The position numbers were made by a program, and so were the translations under genes. Shown here piece after piece: positions 7,016-9,500 of a stretch of 9,500 nt of DNA. The stretch spans positions 1 to 9,500 of the forward strand of contig WFSU01000133.1 in NCBI GenBank assembly GCA_015485845.1. The letters are read 5' to 3'. This stretch comes from Nitratifractor sp. GTDB taxonomy: Bacteria; Campylobacterota; Campylobacteria; Campylobacterales; Sulfurovaceae. Position 1 is the stretch's first letter. Each line of letters starts with the position of its first letter. Below the pieces are notes generated by a model. That model was not told the DNA's origin. It saw nothing but the letters and a program-made list of their open reading frames with translations, and did not search any database.

Positions 7016-7603
7016 GTGTCTATAGAGCAAATGCCGGAAACCATCAGAGAGCATTACGAAGTACACGAATGGAAACATGTACTTGCTATTTTGAGTCAAG
7101 ATTTTCCCCAAGAGTGGAATGATCTTGTGGCGGTTCTGAACTCTTTTCGATTGAAACGGAGCGATATTGTCACCCCCGGCGGCAGGAAGTCCCCAATAGC
7201 GTCTTTTTTTGATTCGTTTCTGTATGAACGTGGCTGGGAGGAAAAGCATTTTGATACATCTATCATTATTGATGAGGCGCGTTATGATTCTCCAACCCAT
7301 AAAATCGATTGCTACAAAAACAAAATAGCGGTTGAAATAGAATGGAACAACAAAGATCCTTTTTTCGATCGTGATTTGAACAATTTTCGACTTCTTTTTG
7401 ATCTGAGGGCGGTCAGTGTCGGAGTGATCATCACTCGCTCTGATGGGTTGCAGTCGATTTTTGACCGTTTAGGAAAAGGGTCATCTTATGGAGCATCCAC
7501 AACCCATATGAGCAAGCTGTTGCCTCGAATTGAAGGGGGAGGCGGCGGCGGATGCCCGTTACTGGTAATTGGTCTAACAGAAAAAATTTATGTGGAGGAT
7601 TAA
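7016..7603 (+). CDS. BglII-like type II restriction endonuclease
   Basis: A 195-residue cytoplasmic DNA endonuclease of the BglII/BstYI/BamHI branch of the PD-(D/E)XK fold. The active site is visible in HKIDCYKNKIAVEIEWNN: D98, E107 and E109, spaced D-X8-E-X-E. BglII has the same spacing with Gln at the last place (D84, E93, Q95 as I recall), while BamHI has Glu there. Downstream, DPFFDRDLNNFRLLFDL (114-130) and VGVIITR (135-141) are typical of the family, as is a glycine-rich stretch before a conserved hydrophobic strand (E173, G174-G179, CPLLVIGL). Length is near BglII (about 223) but slightly short. The start is GTG, supported by AAGGA at 7003-7007, 8 bases upstream; ATG at 7031 is an alternative. 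The gene is clearly AT-rich compared with both flanks, a sign of transfer. It is followed directly by its methyltransferase. The recognised DNA sequence cannot be read from the protein. Confidence 0.88.
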   Translation: MSIEQMPETIREHYEVHEWKHVLAILSQDFPQEWNDLVAVLNSFRLKRSDIVTPGGRKSPIASFFDSFLYERGWEEKHFDTSIIIDEARYDSPTHKIDCYKNKIAVEIEWNNKDPFFDRDLNNFRLLFDLRAVSVGVIITRSDGLQSIFDRLGKGSSYGASTTHMSKLLPRIEGGGGGGCPLLVIGLTEKIYVED

Positions 7604-7604
7604 T

Positions 7605-8249
7605 ATGGATACTAATGCACTGTTTCTACAACAACTGAGCGGAAAAAAATTTCATACGGTATTGGCTGATCCCCCCTGGCAATTTCAAAATCGTACCGGA
7701 AAAATGGCTCCGGAACATAAACGTCTCAATCGCTATCCTACGATGGATCTTGAAGCCATTAAAAATTTGCCGGTACAAGAGGTATTGGAAGATACAGCAC
7801 ATTTGTATCTCTGGGTACCCAATGCTCTGTTGGCAGATGGATTGGAAGTAATGAAAGCATGGGGATTTACTTACAAAACCAATCTTATCTGGTATAAAGT
7901 TCGTAAAGACGGTGGGCCGGATCGAAGAGGGGTCGGGTTTTATTTTCGTAATGTCACGGAAATGGTTCTTTTTGGGGTGCGGGGCAAAAATGCTCGAACA
8001 TTGCCTCCTGGTCGATCGCAGGAGAATATTATCGTTTCACGCAAACGGGAGCATTCCCGCAAGCCGGATGAACAGTATCAGTTGATAGAGTCCTGTTCTC
8101 CTGGTCCATTTTTGGAAATTTTTGCCCGTGGGTCACGTGAGCAGTGGACGGTTTGGGGCAATCAGGCTGAAGAATATACCCCTACATGGGAGACATACAA
8201 AAATCATTCGCAGTCTCACGATATGAAACAAAAGGTAGTTAATTTGTAA
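7605..8249 (+). CDS. MT-A70 family adenine-N6 DNA methyltransferase (R-M partner)
   Basis: A 214-residue S-adenosylmethionine-dependent enzyme that should methylate adenine in the site cut by the upstream nuclease, protecting host DNA. The catalytic motif DPPW is at residues 22-25 (VLADPPWQFQNR). Other family marks are YPTMDLEAIKNLPV (44-57), HLYLWVPNALL (66-76), WGFTYKTNLIWYK (86-98), NVTEMVLFGVRG (116-127), HSRKPDEQYQLIE (150-162) and the SAM-site segment FLEIFARGSREQWTVWGNQ (169-187). MT-A70 proteins include bacterial R-M enzymes such as M.MunI and eukaryotic RNA m6A writers; the nuclease next door favours DNA here. Start choice: GGAGG at 7594-7598, 6 bases before the ATG at 7605, which is one base beyond the nuclease stop. 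An in-frame ATG at 7590 overlaps the nuclease but has no such site. Base composition matches the AT-rich nuclease gene, so both were probably gained together. Confidence 0.9.
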   Translation: MDTNALFLQQLSGKKFHTVLADPPWQFQNRTGKMAPEHKRLNRYPTMDLEAIKNLPVQEVLEDTAHLYLWVPNALLADGLEVMKAWGFTYKTNLIWYKVRKDGGPDRRGVGFYFRNVTEMVLFGVRGKNARTLPPGRSQENIIVSRKREHSRKPDEQYQLIESCSPGPFLEIFARGSREQWTVWGNQAEEYTPTWETYKNHSQSHDMKQKVVNL

Positions 8250-8252
8250 ACT

Positions 8253-9365
8253 ATGAAACTTTTTTTATTGGTTGTAGTCCTAATGCTTTTAGGCGGCAGT
8301 CCCGCGATGCATGCCCGTGAATTTGCAGCCGAGGGGAGCGATCTGCTGATGGGGGTCGGGGCGACGCAGATCGCCCGAGCCGGGGCGGTAGTGGCGGCCG
8401 AGAACGGTGTCTATTCGCTCTATTGGAACCCGGCGGGTTTGGCCGATCTGGAGCATAATGCTATCGCCATAACCGGGCAGTTTCACCGCTCACTGGCACA
8501 CGTGGGCTTTCTCGGGGCAGCGTTTGTCCTCCCGACTGATGCGCGATGGGGGGTGCACAGTGTGCTGGGGTTTTCGTATTTGCCCCGGGCACACTTCACG
8601 GCTAAGGGGAAATTCAAAGACAACGAGATGGAGACGCTGTTTGTTCAGGTGGCACTGCCGGGGTTGCCGGGAGGGTTTGACGGGGCTCTCCGCTCAAAGA
8701 CCAACGACTACCGGATCGGTCTCGGGCTGCGATGGGATCGCCTGCCAAATCTGAGTGTCGGAGCCTCGGTGGGGCGGGTGCGATGCCATACGGTCTTTAC
8801 CGGGTATCGCCCCCGGTCGGTGGGTCGGGTCTCTGCGGACATTACAGCCAGAGCGACCTCCATTGATCTGGGTGCCAAGTACCGTCTCAATGACGATCTG
8901 ACGTTTGGCATTACCCTCAAACATCTTCATTCGGATCTCACTTCCCGCGTCGTGATCACCGAAGGGGGTGTCCCCAAAGCCCACACCAGCCTCACGCCAT
9001 TTATCAAGGATTTGACGGTGGGACTGGACTACCGCTATTCACCGAAATGGGAATTCGGGCTGGTGTATCAGACGCTTTTCGGTCAGTACGGCAACGATCC
9101 ATTCGACATCAAACTGCTGCGTGCCAGTGCCACCTGGCATGGCACCTCCCTCGACTACCACGTCGGACTGATTGCCCCGATCACCATGCAAACTGATGTG
9201 ATTAAAGACTTCAAACTCCCCGCGCCGGCGATGCCCACGTTTGGCGTCAGCTACGAGACCGGACACTGGACATTGGGTGCGACGATGTACATCCACCCCA
9301 TCATGAGCCTGACGACCCGAAAGATCACCCCAGCCATGGATGTGTCGGTGGGGTATCGGTTCTGA
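8253..9365 (+). CDS. Outer-membrane beta-barrel protein, PorV/UPF0164/FadL-like
   Basis: A 370-residue exported protein. Residues 1-21 are a signal peptide (MKLFLLVVVLMLLGGSPAMHA). The mature N-terminus shows the block typical of PorV/UPF0164-type barrels: GVGATQIARAGAVVAAENGV followed by YSLYWNPAGLADLEHN (residues 34-69). The rest alternates hydrophobic and polar residues in strand-like stretches (FVQVALPG, DYRIGLGLRWD, TSIDLGAKYRL, LTVGLDYRYS, EFGLVYQTLF, DYHVGLIAP, FGVSYETG) and ends in VGYRF, with the terminal Phe that barrel-assembly machinery reads. FadL relatives transport hydrophobic compounds; here the cargo is unknown. The start is 3 bases after the methyltransferase stop with a poorly placed AAAAGG site (about 15 bases upstream). 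Only the first ~40 bases are AT-rich like the R-M cassette; the remainder is GC-rich like the host, so the signal-peptide region may mark the cassette's right boundary. Confidence 0.85.
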   Translation: MKLFLLVVVLMLLGGSPAMHAREFAAEGSDLLMGVGATQIARAGAVVAAENGVYSLYWNPAGLADLEHNAIAITGQFHRSLAHVGFLGAAFVLPTDARWGVHSVLGFSYLPRAHFTAKGKFKDNEMETLFVQVALPGLPGGFDGALRSKTNDYRIGLGLRWDRLPNLSVGASVGRVRCHTVFTGYRPRSVGRVSADITARATSIDLGAKYRLNDDLTFGITLKHLHSDLTSRVVITEGGVPKAHTSLTPFIKDLTVGLDYRYSPKWEFGLVYQTLFGQYGNDPFDIKLLRASATWHGTSLDYHVGLIAPITMQTDVIKDFKLPAPAMPTFGVSYETGHWTLGATMYIHPIMSLTTRKITPAMDVSVGYRF

Positions 9366-9374
9366 GGAACACGT

Positions 9375-9399
9375 AGGGTTGGCTTCAGCCGATCACCCT
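9375..9399. terminator. Hairpin between convergent genes, possible bidirectional terminator or REP-like unit
   Basis: AGGGT (9375-9379) and ACCCT (9395-9399) are exact inverted copies, and inside them GGC-TTCA-GCC (9381-9390) can form a second short stem. The element lies between the stop of the barrel protein (9365) and the stop of the minus-strand gene (9408), where a shared terminator is expected. There is no T run after it on either strand, so it is not a standard intrinsic terminator. The GGCTTCAGCC core resembles degenerate intergenic palindromes seen in many bacteria. Confidence 0.4.
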
Positions 9400-9407
9400 C
9401 GCTTCAA

Positions 9408-9500
9408 TCAAACCTCTTTGTGCCTCCACCCCTGCGTTACCCCAAACATCACCCCGATCACCCCGAGCCCGATCAGGGCGATTCCCACCGCCATATCTTC
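9408..9500 (-). CDS. C-terminal end of an unidentified membrane protein (partial)
   Basis: On the minus strand the frame from the right edge is open for 30 codons and stops at TGA (9408-9410). It reads EDMAVGIALIGLGVIGVM then FGVTQGWRHKEV. This is one clear membrane helix of about 18 residues followed by a short basic tail, which by the positive-inside rule should face the cytoplasm. It could be the end of a larger membrane protein or, from the internal ATG at residue 3, a 28-residue single-helix small protein. Too little is visible to name a family. It converges on the beta-barrel gene. Confidence 0.6.
   Translation of the reverse strand, partial: EDMAVGIALIGLGVIGVMFGVTQGWRHKEV

Noticed and set aside
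7532..7555. G-rich triplet run in the nuclease gene as a phase-variable repeat
   Set aside because: The run codes for a glycine stretch normal for this family, its units are mixed GGN triplets, and its longest G run is only five, so slippage is unlikely to switch the gene.
1..9500. CRISPR arrays, tRNA or rRNA genes, insertion sequences, prophage genes
   Set aside because: No regularly spaced repeats, tRNA-like cloverleaf, transposase, integrase or phage structural protein was seen on either strand.

Overview
The window looks like chromosomal DNA of a relatively GC-rich member of the Campylobacterota (former Epsilonproteobacteria). This is an inference from the style of the DctP protein, the TATACT-type -10 boxes with weak -35 boxes, and the overall protein styles. 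The exact genus cannot be fixed from the sequence. Genes are tightly packed, mostly on the + strand, and the window is cut through a minus-strand gene at each end.

Layout. (1) Positions 1-458, minus: the N-terminal half of an exported PhnD-like substrate-binding protein or sensor domain, cut by the window edge. (2) A 243-bp divergent control region. (3) Positions 702-3575, plus: a complete tripartite TRAP dicarboxylate transporter, dctP-dctQ-dctM, in one compact operon. (4) Positions 3630-5742, plus: a small exported thioredoxin-like protein (CPRC), a short-chain dehydrogenase and an AraC-family regulator, with almost no spacing. (5) Positions 5844-6926: a di-haem cytochrome c peroxidase behind its own promoter. 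(6) Positions 7016-8249: an AT-rich type II restriction-modification cassette, made of a BglII-like PD-(D/E)XK endonuclease followed by an MT-A70-type adenine methyltransferase. (7) Positions 8253-9365: an outer-membrane beta-barrel protein of PorV/UPF0164/FadL style. (8) A hairpin between convergent genes, then the last 30 codons of a minus-strand gene ending in one membrane helix.

How the parts fit. The divergent PhnD-like protein and the TRAP operon share a control region with matching -10 elements, so the PhnD-like protein may be the sensor (or the start of a sensor kinase) for the transporter. DctP would bind a carboxylate in the periplasm and hand it to the DctQM sodium-coupled membrane unit. 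The peroxidase removes H2O2 in the periplasm using cytochrome electrons. The thioredoxin-like protein may serve thiol or haem-protein maintenance there, but that link is a guess.

The most notable item is the R-M cassette. It differs sharply in base composition from both sides: a sampled 60-base line in it is 33% GC, against 65% in a sampled line of the AraC gene. The endonuclease is encoded first, and the methyltransferase is translationally coupled behind it. The pairing of a BglII-fold nuclease with an MT-A70 enzyme points to an adenine-modified target of unknown sequence. I found no CRISPR array, tRNA, rRNA, transposase or prophage gene.
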